From the NCBI GenBank assembly GCA_045660325.1, contig JAZRDO010000001.1:15809-79808 (forward strand): a DNA stretch of 64,000 nucleotides, read 5' to 3'. Of this stretch, positions 26,028 to 36,000 are shown piece by piece. Position 1 is the stretch's first letter. Each line of letters opens with the position of its first letter. Made by a program: the position numbers and the translations under genes. The notes under the pieces are model-generated. The model was not told where the DNA came from and did no database searches. It saw only the letters and a list, made by a program, of their open reading frames with translations. This DNA is from SVTX01 sp045660325. GTDB lineage: Bacteria; Bacillota; Clostridia; Oscillospirales; CAG-272.

Positions 26028-26819
26028 TTGGAAGAAATTAAATATCATATAGGTGAGTTCGACGGGCCTCTTGACCTTCTGCTTACCTTGATACAAAAGA
26101 ACAAGGTCGAGATTCAGGACATCCCGATCTCCCTTATCTGCGATCAATATATGGCGTATCTTAACGAAGCGCAAAAGCTCAATATGGATATCGCAACCGA
26201 GTTTCTCGTTATGGCGAGCGAGCTTATGCTTATCAAAAGTAAGATGCTCCTCCCCAAAATCAAAGAGGACGAGGAAGACCCACGCGCCTCTTTGGCTGAC
26301 GCGCTTATCAAATACGCGCAGGCGAAGGAAGCGGCAAAGAAAATGGCGCTCCTCTACCCCAAATACAGTGGCAGACTTGAAAAGGACACCGACGAAATTT
26401 CCATTGACAAGAGCTTTGTCGAGGATCAGGAAGTCGAAGCATTAACTCAGGCGGTGCGCCGCATAATCACCTACAATGAAAACAGACCAAAGCTCGAAAA
26501 GAATATTTTCAAGCCTATGATAAGCTCTCCCATAGTTCCCGTCGAGGTAAAGATCGTGGGCATTTTAAACAAAATGGGCGAGACTAATGCTCCTACTAAA
26601 ATAAAATCGCTGCTTGACGAGGCAACTTCTCTGCCCGATATGATCGCGATTTTCTTAGGTATTCTGGAGCTTATTAAAATACGCAGGATTCTTATCTGCG
26701 ACAACGACGAATTTTCCACCATTCTCGACGACGAGGCAACCCTTGTAATGAATGAAAATTACAGCGAAGAGATGGCAAAGAAGACAGATACGACAAAGGA
26801 GGAAGAAACAAATGAATGA
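26028..26819 (+). CDS. scpA: Segregation and condensation protein A
   Basis: ScpA is the kleisin that bridges SMC heads. The N-terminal part begins YHIGEFDGPLDLLLTLIQKNKVEIQDIPI, a family hallmark that I cite only in part here (FDGPLDLLL), followed by ATEFLVMASELMLIKSKMLLP. The C-terminal winged-helix part includes FLGILELIKIRRI. The start codon is TTG, with GGAGG 9 nt upstream. Its 3' end overlaps scpB by 8 nt. The length is 263 residues. Confidence 0.95.
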   Translation: MEEIKYHIGEFDGPLDLLLTLIQKNKVEIQDIPISLICDQYMAYLNEAQKLNMDIATEFLVMASELMLIKSKMLLPKIKEDEEDPRASLADALIKYAQAKEAAKKMALLYPKYSGRLEKDTDEISIDKSFVEDQEVEALTQAVRRIITYNENRPKLEKNIFKPMISSPIVPVEVKIVGILNKMGETNAPTKIKSLLDEATSLPDMIAIFLGILELIKIRRILICDNDEFSTILDDEATLVMNENYSEEMAKKTDTTKEEETNE

Positions 26820-27405
26820 TGAGCTCCGTCCTATAGCCGACGTTACCGCCGCAATTGAAGCGATACTTTTCGCGGCAGGTCATCCCGTAGAATACGAGTG
26901 CCTCGCGGCAGTTCTCGGTCTTTCCGAGGGCGACGTGAAGGTCATCCTGACGGAAATGGCAAAGGAATACGAGTCCCCCGACTCACGTCGCGGTCTTCTT
27001 CTCCTTATGTACCCCACGGGATGCCAGCTCTCCACAAAGGAGCAGTTCCTTCCCTACATACGTGAGGCCCTCGGTATAAAACGCGGCGGCAACCTCTCCA
27101 ACTCTACTATGGAGGCACTTGCAATCGTGGCTTATAACCAGCCCGTAACCCGCTCCGACGTTGACAACATCCGCGGCGTTGACTCATCCTACGCTATGAC
27201 CTCCTTGATCGACAAGGGACTTATTGAGGTCTGCGGCAGACTCGAAGCGCCCGGTCGTCCTATGCTTTACGCGACAAGTGACAAGTTCCTGCGCGTGTTC
27301 GGCATCTCCTCCCTTGAGGAGCTTCCTGTAACCGAGCTTACCCACATCAACGAGGATGCGGACACCGACACAGAAAACGGCGAGGAAAACTCAATAACCA
27401 TCTGA
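26812..27405 (+). CDS. scpB: Segregation and condensation protein B
   Basis: ScpB is the kite-type partner of ScpA in the SMC complex. The two winged helices show IEAILFAAGHPVEYECLA near residue 12, and EALAIVAYNQPVTRSDVDNIRGVD-type sequence near 98. I start at MNDELRP, which has AAAGGAGG about 9 nt upstream and overlaps the scpA stop; an upstream ATG at 26752 lies deep inside scpA. The length is 197 residues with a Glu/Asp-rich tail. Confidence 0.94.
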   Translation: MNDELRPIADVTAAIEAILFAAGHPVEYECLAAVLGLSEGDVKVILTEMAKEYESPDSRRGLLLLMYPTGCQLSTKEQFLPYIREALGIKRGGNLSNSTMEALAIVAYNQPVTRSDVDNIRGVDSSYAMTSLIDKGLIEVCGRLEAPGRPMLYATSDKFLRVFGISSLEELPVTELTHINEDADTDTENGEENSITI

Positions 27406-27434
27406 TTTAAGCGTACAAAAATCTTCAGAGAGGA

Positions 27435-28247
27435 GTGATAAATATAACTACACCGCAAATTATACTTACGGTGGTATTGAGCCTTCTTGGCTTGATTCTT
27501 CTGCTATTTACGTTGGCAATAGTATTAAGAGTCAAGATAACCCTTAAGATCGAAGAAGAGCTTTCCCTGTTTATCACCTTCCTCGGAGTAAGATTCAAAA
27601 TTCTTCCCAAGAAAAAGAAAAAATACCGACTTTCACGGTATACGTTAAAGAAGATCCGCGCGCGTGAGGAAAAAGCCGAGAGGCGAAAGAAAAAGCGTGC
27701 AGAACGTGCCGAGCGCGAAAAAGCAAAGAAGGAGCAAAGAAACAAAAAGAAGAAAAAGAAGAAGGGTACGGCAAAGAAGACTGAGAAGAAGACCGAGAAA
27801 AAGTCCTCTATGTTCTCAAAATCCGATATCCCCGACGCTCTGAATCTTTTTATTGACATATTAAAAATAACCCCGAAAACCTTCCTTTCAAGATTCCATT
27901 TCCATGTGGCAAAGCTTCACTTAACGATAGGTAGCGACAACGCGGCAAAAACGGCGATCATATACGGCGCGATCGCGGGCGCGCTCTACCCTACCCTTGA
28001 ATTCTTCGACAGACATTCAAATCTCCACAAACGGAACGCTGATATTTTTATCGAAGCGGACTACACTGCGGAAAAAATCACCTTCCGCGGAAACGTCGCA
28101 TTCTCAATGAGCGTCCTCGGACTCTTACTCGCCTTCCTCAAGCTCGGCATAAAGCTTCTTGTCGGCGGTATCAAGATCCTTGCAAAATCAAAGGATGATT
28201 CAGACGGTGAAAATACGGAGAATAACACTGAAAATAAAGAAAAATAA
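27435..28247 (+). CDS. DUF2953-like membrane protein
   Basis: A hydrophobic helix at residues 10-32 is followed by an EEELSLFITFLGVRF segment, a very Lys/Arg/Glu-rich stretch (about 55-120), and a C-terminal region with RFHFHVAKLHLTIGSDNAAKTA, a feature of the DUF2953 (YtfI) family that accompanies ytfJ/gerW. Here ytfJ is indeed the next gene. The start is uncertain: a GTG at 27435 overlaps the AGGAG site, while an ATA at 27444 would have the AGGAG 8 nt upstream. Function unknown; a sporulation link is inferred from the neighbour. Confidence 0.75.
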   Translation: MINITTPQIILTVVLSLLGLILLLFTLAIVLRVKITLKIEEELSLFITFLGVRFKILPKKKKKYRLSRYTLKKIRAREEKAERRKKKRAERAEREKAKKEQRNKKKKKKKGTAKKTEKKTEKKSSMFSKSDIPDALNLFIDILKITPKTFLSRFHFHVAKLHLTIGSDNAAKTAIIYGAIAGALYPTLEFFDRHSNLHKRNADIFIEADYTAEKITFRGNVAFSMSVLGLLLAFLKLGIKLLVGGIKILAKSKDDSDGENTENNTENKEK

Positions 28248-28282
28248 TTATTAATATACAAAGCAAAGAGAGGATTAAAATT

Positions 28283-28702
28283 ATGGCATCCGAAAACAAG
28301 CTTCAGGAAGTTGTACAGGTAACCTTGGCTCAGATCCGCAATATGATCGATGCGGACACAGTTATCGGTACTCCCATTCAGACAGCCCCCGGCACGACTA
28401 TCATTCCCGTTTCCAAGGTTTGCGTAGGCTTTGCAACAGGCGGTATTGACTACAACGACAAGAACGGCGGCGCTCAGGGTAAGCCCCAGAACTTCGGCGC
28501 AGGCGGCGGCACAGGCATTACAGTTCAGCCCATTGGTCTTATCTGCATCAACAAGGAAGGCAGAACGGAATTTATCAATATCGGCGTAAAGGTTCCCGCT
28601 GATCCCATTGACCAGCTTATCGACCTTCTTGACCGTTCCCCCGAGATCGTAGCAAAGTTCAAGGATATCTTCGACAAGAAGAGCGACGAGACAAAGAACT
28701 GA
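28283..28702 (+). CDS. ytfJ: GerW/YtfJ-family sporulation protein
   Basis: This 139-residue protein has the YtfJ signature: DADTVIGTPI near residue 24, GTTIIPVSKVCVGFATGG near 39, a Gly-rich FGAGGGTGITVQPIG near 72, and a C-terminal helix. In Bacillus the protein (GerW) is needed for germination receptor function in spores, so its presence suggests a sporulating ancestor. It follows the DUF2953-like gene, the usual pairing. Homologues also occur in non-sporulating gut Clostridia, so spore formation is not proven. Confidence 0.9.
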   Translation: MASENKLQEVVQVTLAQIRNMIDADTVIGTPIQTAPGTTIIPVSKVCVGFATGGIDYNDKNGGAQGKPQNFGAGGGTGITVQPIGLICINKEGRTEFINIGVKVPADPIDQLIDLLDRSPEIVAKFKDIFDKKSDETKN

Positions 28703-28720
28703 TCAATTGTAATATATCAC

Positions 28721-28768
28721 CCTCCGATAAAATATAAATTATAATGAAGCCTTATATTTTGTCGGGGG
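28721..28768 (+). promoter_or_regulatory. Long hairpin covering the ribosome-binding site of the carboxypeptidase gene
   Basis: Positions 28721-28737 pair with 28752-28768 over 17 bp (two G-U pairs) around a 14-base loop. The 3' arm contains the GGGGG of the GGGGGTGG ribosome-binding site, 9 nt before the ATG at 28778. There is no U tract, so it is not a terminator. Confidence 0.6.
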
Positions 28769-28777
28769 TGGTATGCT

Positions 28778-29959
28778 ATGCCAAAATACGCGTGCCGATT
28801 TAAACGGATCGGCATTTTTCTGATACTTATTATTTTCTCCGTATGTCTTTCATCCTGCTCGGACACGGACAATGCCACAGCTATGCCCGAAAAAATAATT
28901 ATGCGGGTGACCGATGTGGATGCATACGCCCTGCCCGAGGTATCCGCCAAGGCAGCTATCGGAATAGAGACGTCAAGCGGAGAGATATTCTACTCAAAAA
29001 ACATCCACACGCGGCTTCCCATGGCATCTACTACAAAAATTATGACCGCCATCATTGCGCTCGAAAAGGGAAGGCTTTCCGACACGGTTAAAATTCACAA
29101 GAATGCCGTTGGTATCGAGGGCTCGTCAATATATCTCTACGAGGGTGAATGCCTGACGCTTGAGGACCTTCTCTATGCCCTGATGCTTGAATCCGCAAAC
29201 GATGCGGCAATAGCGATCGCCATACACGTATCGGGCGACGTAGAGGGCTTTGTCGGGCTTATGAATGATAAGGCGGAGAAGCTGGGACTTGAGAACACTC
29301 ATTTTGAAAATCCGCACGGGCTTGATTCAGGCGAGCATTACACTACGGCATACGACCTTGGAGTAATTGCCGCGTACGGCATGAAAAATCCCGATTTCCG
29401 CAAAATAGTTTCCACCTACAAAAAGGTTATTCCCTTAGCTGACGGCGAGGGCGCGCGGGTGCTTATCAACCACAACAAGCTTATCCGCAACTACGACGGC
29501 GCGATCGGAATCAAAACGGGCTACACCAAGAAAAGCGGTCGTTGTCTTGTCTCGGCAACCTCACGGGACGGTGTTGAGCTTATTTGCGTAACCATTTCCG
29601 CCCCGTCGGATTGGCAGGACCACGAAAACATCCTTGATTTAGGAAATTCGATATACGAGCATAAATCTCTTGCCGTTGCGGGAGAAATATCCCTTCCCTT
29701 GCCTGTAATTAACGGCAAAGACTCCGAAATTACGCTTAAAAATTCCATTGACGTTTCCGCGACCGTGCGCCGCGGAACAGAAATTACAACAATCATCGAA
29801 GCGCCGAGATTTGTTTTCACTCCCATAAAAGCGGGCGAGACGGTCGGCAGAGTCATATACGTTTTGAACGGCGATATAATCGGGGAATCCCCTCTCGTTG
29901 CCACACACGACGTCCAACAGATAAAACACAAAGGATTTTTTGGTATATTCAAAAAATAA
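28778..29959 (+). CDS. D-alanyl-D-alanine carboxypeptidase (S11, DacF-like lipoprotein)
   Basis: This serine peptidase trims the terminal D-Ala from peptidoglycan stem peptides. The N-terminal signal ends in a lipobox LSSC near residue 27, so it is probably lipid-anchored. Catalytic motifs are MASTTKIMTA (SxxK) near 85, ESANDAA (SxN) near 139 and IKTGYTKKSGRC (KTG) near 247. A C-terminal beta-rich domain follows, as in DacF/PBP5. Its neighbours ytfJ and the DUF2953-like gene suggest a link to sporulation or late-growth wall remodelling. The ribosome-binding site is held in a hairpin. Confidence 0.93.
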   Translation: MPKYACRFKRIGIFLILIIFSVCLSSCSDTDNATAMPEKIIMRVTDVDAYALPEVSAKAAIGIETSSGEIFYSKNIHTRLPMASTTKIMTAIIALEKGRLSDTVKIHKNAVGIEGSSIYLYEGECLTLEDLLYALMLESANDAAIAIAIHVSGDVEGFVGLMNDKAEKLGLENTHFENPHGLDSGEHYTTAYDLGVIAAYGMKNPDFRKIVSTYKKVIPLADGEGARVLINHNKLIRNYDGAIGIKTGYTKKSGRCLVSATSRDGVELICVTISAPSDWQDHENILDLGNSIYEHKSLAVAGEISLPLPVINGKDSEITLKNSIDVSATVRRGTEITTIIEAPRFVFTPIKAGETVGRVIYVLNGDIIGESPLVATHDVQQIKHKGFFGIFKK

Positions 29960-29967
29960 AATTAATT

Positions 29968-30714
29968 ATGGAAAAAATCAGACTTGCTAAATATTTTACC
30001 GACTGCGGCATAATGTCAAGACGCGCGGCGGAAATTGAAATACAAAAGGGCTTTGTCAAGGTAAACGGCATCGTTGCCGAGCTTGGCGAGAAGATAGATC
30101 CCGAACATGACGTTGTTGAATACAAGGGTAGACGTATCAAGCCCCAGACTCTTGATAAGGTATGCATTATGCTCAACAAGCCCCGCGGATTCGTTACGAC
30201 GACCTCCGACGAAAAGGGACGCTCAAACGTAACCGAGCTTTGCCAGATCAAGGGCGCAAACGGAAAGCTCCTCCGTCTCTACCCTATCGGAAGACTTGAT
30301 ATGGACTCGGACGGACTCCTCTTGCTCACAAACGACGGCGAGCTCGCAAATATGCTTACCCACCCGAAGCATAATATTCCTAAGATCTATCACGTAACTC
30401 TTCCTTATATATTTAATGATGAAGAACTACGCGCGCTCGGTCAGTCTATCGTTATCGACGGACGAAGAACACAGCCCTGTCGCGTTCGTAAAGTGCGCGA
30501 AAACTCGCAGGGGTACAATTCCTATACCGTTGTCGAATTCGAGCTTTACGAGGGCAGAAATCGCCAGATACGCCGTATGTGCGAGGCAAACGGAAGGAAG
30601 ATCAAACAGCTGACGAGAGTTGCGATCGGAGATATAAAGCTCAGAGATCTGCCTCTCGGAAAATGGCGTTATCTTACCGACAAAGAGATCAGATATCTCA
30701 AGGCTCAGGCATAA
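29968..30714 (+). CDS. rluB: 23S rRNA pseudouridine synthase RluB-type (RsuA/RluB/E/F family)
   Basis: An N-terminal S4 RNA-binding domain (IRLAKYFTDCGIMSRRAAEIEI) precedes the catalytic domain with YPIGRLDMDSDGLLLLTNDG near residue 110 (catalytic Asp in G-R-L-D) and EGRNRQIRRMCEA near 194. The family isomerises one uridine in rRNA; the RluB assignment follows from the clostridial context rather than a specific residue. It is the last gene of the plus-strand run. Confidence 0.88.
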   Translation: MEKIRLAKYFTDCGIMSRRAAEIEIQKGFVKVNGIVAELGEKIDPEHDVVEYKGRRIKPQTLDKVCIMLNKPRGFVTTTSDEKGRSNVTELCQIKGANGKLLRLYPIGRLDMDSDGLLLLTNDGELANMLTHPKHNIPKIYHVTLPYIFNDEELRALGQSIVIDGRRTQPCRVRKVRENSQGYNSYTVVEFELYEGRNRQIRRMCEANGRKIKQLTRVAIGDIKLRDLPLGKWRYLTDKEIRYLKAQA

Positions 30715-30749
30715 AAATATCGCACCTGAAAAATGACTTAATTTTCAAA

Positions 30750-30795
30750 AATAAAAGAACACCCGCAAAGGAAATCCTTTGCGGGTGATTTTTTG
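30750..30795. terminator. Bidirectional terminator between rluB and the sugar-import cluster
   Basis: A perfect 12-bp stem, CACCCGCAAAGG / CCTTTGCGGGTG with loop AAAT, is followed by ATTTTTTG on the plus strand and TTCTTTT on the minus strand. Confidence 0.92.
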
Positions 30796-30807
30796 TATAT
30801 CGGGAAA

Positions 30808-32049
30808 TTACTCAGCAGTAAGACCCGAACGCTCAATACCTTCAACAAGGTATCTCTGCAGGAATGTGTAAAGAATTACGAGAGGAGCGATGATCATAAG
30901 CAACGAGGTGTTCTTTATCGTCTCGTTATAAAGCTTCTGACCAATGAATCCCTCCTGGATCAACTCGTGAGGAACGGTGCTGGCAATATCCTTCAAGAGA
31001 TAGAGGCTATTGTTACCGTTATTCTTCCATACGCCCGACGTGGAGAGGAAGAGCTTACCTGTATAGAAGGTGTCTGTCCACTGCCAGCAGAACGCAAACA
31101 GGAATACCGTGATCATCATAGGAACGGACATCGGCAGAATAATCTGAATGAATGTTCTGAAGTCTCCCGAGCCGTCGATATATGCAGATTCCTCAATAGA
31201 GTCGGGAATTCCGCGGAAGAACTGACGGAGCATAAAGATATACAAGCCGTTCTTGAACGCGAGACCCGTTACCGAAAGCAGGATAAACGGAATTCGTGTA
31301 TTAAGAAGATTGATGGAGTGATCCTTGGATATCATAACGATTTTCTTTGCATTTTCGTTGAAGATAGGTCCTAACGTACCATTATTCTTAAACATATTTG
31401 CGAAGAACATTGCGATATCGTGAAGGACTCCGCCCTCCTTAAAGATGTTGATCGAGGCGAGAGCATTATCGATTCCCTCAACTCCAACTGACGCGCCGCC
31501 ACTCAAAAAGCTTACGATGCCGAATATATCGAAGTTCTTAAAGCCCGTATAAATAGCATAGTAAAGTGTCTTATGAGGAACTACCATCGTAAATACTACG
31601 AGGAGGAATATAAGCTTATTTCCCTTGAACTTGTACTTTGCAAGACCGTACGCGATAAAGCAGCAAACAAAGGTTTGAAGGATCGCGCAGGTGAAGGAAA
31701 GTGTAAACGTATTGAAGAACGCGGTCATATAGTGATTTTCTATAAAGATCGTCTTATACGTATTAAGTGTAAAGTTACGGGGGATAAGTCTTACCGTTGC
31801 GTCAACAAGGTCCTCGGGAGCCATAAATGAGCCCGTGATCTTTGTGAAGAAGGGGTAAAGTACTATGTACGCGATACCAAGAAGGAAGATAAATCTTACG
31901 ATCTTGATAACGATACCTGAAAGGAAATAGAAATTTAAGAATTTAGCCTTAAGTCTGTCCTTGAGAGGTGTTCTGTCGAACTCGACTCTAATTTTATTCT
32001 TAGACTCTTTTTTCACTCTCGGAGCAGACGAAGTGTTCTGTGCATCCAT
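30808..32049 (-). CDS. Carbohydrate ABC transporter permease (MalG/type 2) with an insertion
   Basis: This inner-membrane permease has about six membrane helices and the EAA loop EESAYIDGSGDFRTFIQIILP near residue 295, where the ATPase docks. Compared with the usual 280 residues it has 413: about 45 extra at the N-terminus and roughly 75 between membrane segments, containing FLSGGASVGVEGID and NNGTLGPIFNENAKK. The partner permease at 32065 also has an insertion. AAGGAGG lies upstream of the ATG. No ATPase gene is nearby, so a shared MsmX-type ATPase is likely. The sugar is unknown. Confidence 0.85.
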   Translation of the reverse strand: MDAQNTSSAPRVKKESKNKIRVEFDRTPLKDRLKAKFLNFYFLSGIVIKIVRFIFLLGIAYIVLYPFFTKITGSFMAPEDLVDATVRLIPRNFTLNTYKTIFIENHYMTAFFNTFTLSFTCAILQTFVCCFIAYGLAKYKFKGNKLIFLLVVFTMVVPHKTLYYAIYTGFKNFDIFGIVSFLSGGASVGVEGIDNALASINIFKEGGVLHDIAMFFANMFKNNGTLGPIFNENAKKIVMISKDHSINLLNTRIPFILLSVTGLAFKNGLYIFMLRQFFRGIPDSIEESAYIDGSGDFRTFIQIILPMSVPMMITVFLFAFCWQWTDTFYTGKLFLSTSGVWKNNGNNSLYLLKDIASTVPHELIQEGFIGQKLYNETIKNTSLLMIIAPLVILYTFLQRYLVEGIERSGLTAE

Positions 32050-32064
32050 GTTTCTACCTCCTTT

Positions 32065-33012
32065 TTAGTCTTTACGCTGATAGAATACGAACATCGACAT
32101 AAATGCGGAAACCGCGCCGATAATAAGTATTACCATCAAGAAGTACATCCACGACATTGCCGCGCCAACCTCGGGTTCTTTCTTATTGACGTTGTCAATA
32201 AACATCATAACCGTGTTGTTTTCGGTAGTAAACGCGTCGATAACAGTATATACAGCGTTAACGAGGATCATCGGGCTGATCATCGGGAATGTAATCTTCC
32301 AGAAGGTCTCCCAGCCTGTCGCACCGTCAATCTTACAAGCCTCGTAGATTGCAGGAGAAATGGACTGCAAGCCCGAGAGGAAGATAAGCATCTGTACGCC
32401 CGAACGGTTTACAATGTCGTAAATATCGTTGATTATCTTTACTACGTAACCTACAAGCTCTTGTCCGACCGCCATATTGGAGAATAGCGCCTCAATATCC
32501 AGCGCCGAGACAATGTCCGAGGTCGCGCTTGACTCCGCACCGCTGTCAAAGCCCATGGAATCCATAGGAGCTGAAGAGGATGCGGGTGTCATAATACCTG
32601 TTGCAAGTACAACAGGGAGGAAGAAGATAGCTCTGAAGGCTGCTCTTCCCGCCATCTTCTGGTTAAGAAGAATAGCCATGAAAAGTGAGAACAGAAGAAT
32701 CGCAGGGATATCGAAGATCATCTCACCAAGACCGGGGAGAAGAGTTTCGAGGAATGCGTGCTCTGTAAGTGCTGTCTGATAGTTTCTGAATCCTACGAAG
32801 CGGGGCTCGGAACGAATCGTCTCCGCAAGGTAGAACGTATCCTTCAAGGAATTGAAGATAATGGGAAGGTAGATGCATACAAAGCCAAGGATAAAAGGAA
32901 GAACGAATACCCAGCCCACACGAGCCTTACGCTTATCCAGAGATGCAATTTTTCTTTTCTTGGGAGCGGCATTTCTGCCGCTCTTATTATTAAGCTTTAC
33001 TTCGCTTGTCAT
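32065..33012 (-). CDS. Sugar ABC transporter permease (MalF/UgpA-type) with an insertion
   Basis: This permease of about 315 residues has six predicted helices and the EAA loop YEACKIDGATGWETFWKITFP near residue 230. A segment of about 55 residues starting ASSSAPMDSMGFDSGAESS is inserted between the third and fourth helices and is Ser/Met/Ala-rich, probably external. I prefer the ATG at 33010-33012 over a GTG two codons upstream, because AAGGAGG spaces better. It pairs with the permease at 30808. Confidence 0.85.
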   Translation of the reverse strand: MTSEVKLNNKSGRNAAPKKRKIASLDKRKARVGWVFVLPFILGFVCIYLPIIFNSLKDTFYLAETIRSEPRFVGFRNYQTALTEHAFLETLLPGLGEMIFDIPAILLFSLFMAILLNQKMAGRAAFRAIFFLPVVLATGIMTPASSSAPMDSMGFDSGAESSATSDIVSALDIEALFSNMAVGQELVGYVVKIINDIYDIVNRSGVQMLIFLSGLQSISPAIYEACKIDGATGWETFWKITFPMISPMILVNAVYTVIDAFTTENNTVMMFIDNVNKKEPEVGAAMSWMYFLMVILIIGAVSAFMSMFVFYQRKD

Positions 33013-33027
33013 ATTCACATCTCCTCC

Positions 33028-36000
33028 TTAGTTTTTGATAACTACAAAACCGTATGCGGGAATTGTATAACGAACACCGTTGAATACAAGAGTTACCATA
33101 TAGTTATTGTAGTTGAGAAGCATTGTCTTATATGCCTCGCCTTCAAGTGTACCGTAGGTTACCGCAATGATGTTGCCTGTGGAGTAACGGGACTCTTCCT
33201 TTTCGTCTCCGTTATCGTCGTCCTTGTCCTCATCATCGATAACTATTCTGTCAAGAACCTCCTGCTTTGTGATCTTGAGCTCCTCGGGAATATTGCCCTC
33301 GTAAATCATAGCGTCGAAATAGCTGTTTACGATCGCCTCAAGAGTCGCGCTGCTGTCGTTCATTGACTGCATAAGGATATATTCTGCGCGGTTGTCAACA
33401 TCAGAGCCGGAGCGATACATTCTGTTTCCGTTAGAGTCAAGAATGTATTCACCCGCTACATCAACAAGCGCGTAAATCGTAATACCGTCAAGTGTTCCCT
33501 CTTCCTTATACTTGATAGCGGTGTAATCCGTACCGTCAAAGAAGTAGTAATCCTTGATAGATCCGTCGGAGTTCTTGGAGTAGTAATAATACTGACCGTT
33601 TGCCTTTCTGTCCTTGAAGACACCGTTGCCGAGGTCCTCTTCAACGTAAGGTGTAACGATTACCTTTCCAAGTCCTTCAACGTTGAACGCGTCAGGGTCG
33701 TCGGGTGCGGAAACGATCGTAAAGAACTTATAGTTAGTAAGATTGTCACCGATAAACGCAACCTTTTCGCCGTCAATATTTGTAATGTAGTAAAGTGTTG
33801 TAGGTCTGCCTACCTTGTTGCCGTCCTCGTCGTACGCGTAGTACATGATAACGTCGCTACCCTTGGAGGGCTCACGTGTTTCAGTCTTCTTGAACGTGAA
33901 CTTCTGCGCTGTCATGTTTGCCTTCGCGGATTCGATCTGGGAGATAGCCTGATTTGTCAAGGGAAGCGCAGGATTGTCAAGAATTTCCTTGTTACGGATG
34001 ATCTCAACGGATTCATAAGCAGCGTCGATCTTTGCATTGAGTGTTTCAATGGATTTTTCTATCTGCATAAGGTCCTGAGCGAGCTTTGCGATCGCCTTGA
34101 TGAGAATGCCCCTTGTATTCTTAACAAGATTGTACTGATCGGAATACGTCTTATATTCGGGAGTGCCCTCAGCAGCCTTATCGTAGCCCTTCTCAATATA
34201 CTGAGCGAGAACCGCACAATAATTCTTGTACAATGCGAGCTGAGAAACAACCTGCTCCTCGTCCGTCTTGGCTGTTACGCTGTAAAGGTTCCAAACGTTT
34301 TCATATTCCTTATCAGCCCAGATAAGAAGCTGACGGCACGCCTCTCTTGCAGAGGATACGGAATTGAGGATCTCCTGCTTTTCGATCTCAGCCGCATTTT
34401 CCTGCGCATCCTGGAACTTATCCATAGCATCAAGAATATCGTTCTGAATTTCATCAAGGTCGGGAACTCTCAAGCCTGTTTCAATTATCTCATGACCGAT
34501 AATGAACTTATCCTGTACGTCAAAGAGGGCGGAATTAAGCTCGTTGTAGGTTTCAACGATGTCTTCCTTCCAAATATCATATCTTACGGAGTAATACTTA
34601 CTGAAGTATTCGTTCTCCTTAAGATTCTGTGTATTTCTGTAAGAAAGAATGAAGTAAGGCGACGCGCCGTTTTCAATTGCCTTGAGCATAGCGTATTCCA
34701 TATTACCCTCCATGTTAAGAGGTGCGCCTGCGAACTGCACGGAGCCGTGGAGAACAACGCCAAGGAAAGGAACGGAGGAAGCCGAAATGTTATAACGGGA
34801 GGAGTCGAGAGCCACACCGAGAATGTGGTCAACGTACTGCCACGAGTACGCGTTGCCGCCCTCTGTCATAACCTGATTATAAGTATTATCAAGATACTTG
34901 AACGCACCGATAGTATAGCTCTTGGAATCCTCTCTGTTGTAAGGCTCATCCTCGTCAAAGTCGGAGTTGAGAGCGCTACCGAGGGACGCTGCGGAAATAC
35001 CTACGATGTTATTGAATTTTTCCGCATAGGTCTTCGTGATCTTCTCATAGAATCTCTGGAAGTATGCGGGAGAGATCGCCATTTCGTAGTAGTTTACCAT
35101 ACCCTGAGTTGCAGTGTATGTTCTACGGCTCGCGTAACGGTCGTCGATCGTCTTAACGATATGCTTGTTAAGGTTAAGACCGTCGAATCCGCCTGTATAC
35201 TTAACGTAAGCGAAATCAAAGTCGGGGAAAATACCGAGATTTGTGTTTTCACCCTTGTTTACGTCAGCAGCGTAGTTGAGAAGCTCCTGGAAGCCCTTCT
35301 TACCGCCAACTGCCTTTTCGATCTTGAAGCGGTAAGGAACCTTGGATTCAAGACCGCCGTTTGCATAGCCCGTGAGCTTGAAATTAACGTTCTTGATACC
35401 GTCCTCGCCTGCAGAAATGTCCTCATACATAGTTTTGATATCCTCAAACGTCGTAAGAGGAGTCATTGTCTTTACGGGAACGCTGAGCACCTTTTCAAGT
35501 GTTTCAAGTGCGCCGAAGGTCTCAATATAAAGAGGAATATCCTTAGTAAGCTCATCCTTGCCAAGAGGAGTAAGAATGGGTGTTTCACCGGACATAAGGT
35601 AGTCACGGTAAGCTACTGCCATACCGAACCAGGAGGTATCGTACGTCTTGTACGTCTTGCCCTCGGGCGCCTCGTAATCGGAGAGGAGAACGTACTTGAT
35701 TCTGTAGCTTCCAACGTACTTCTTGTCACATACTACCGTCCACTCGTTATTCTCCGCGTTAACCGAAAGAGAATCGGCTACCTTATAGGAGTCAGTAGGT
35801 CTGGGAGTTACCTTGATCTGAAGCGCGTTGTACTCACTCTTAGAGCCGTGGTGAGTTGTGGAAAGCTCGGAGAGAGCGTCACCCTCTTCGATAACAGCCA
35901 TAAAGCCGCGCTTGTCCTCAATAACCTCAACCTTAGCGGTGGGGCTCTTAAGAATTTCGGAATACTTGAGTCCGCATTCGGCAACTACGTCACCGAGCTT

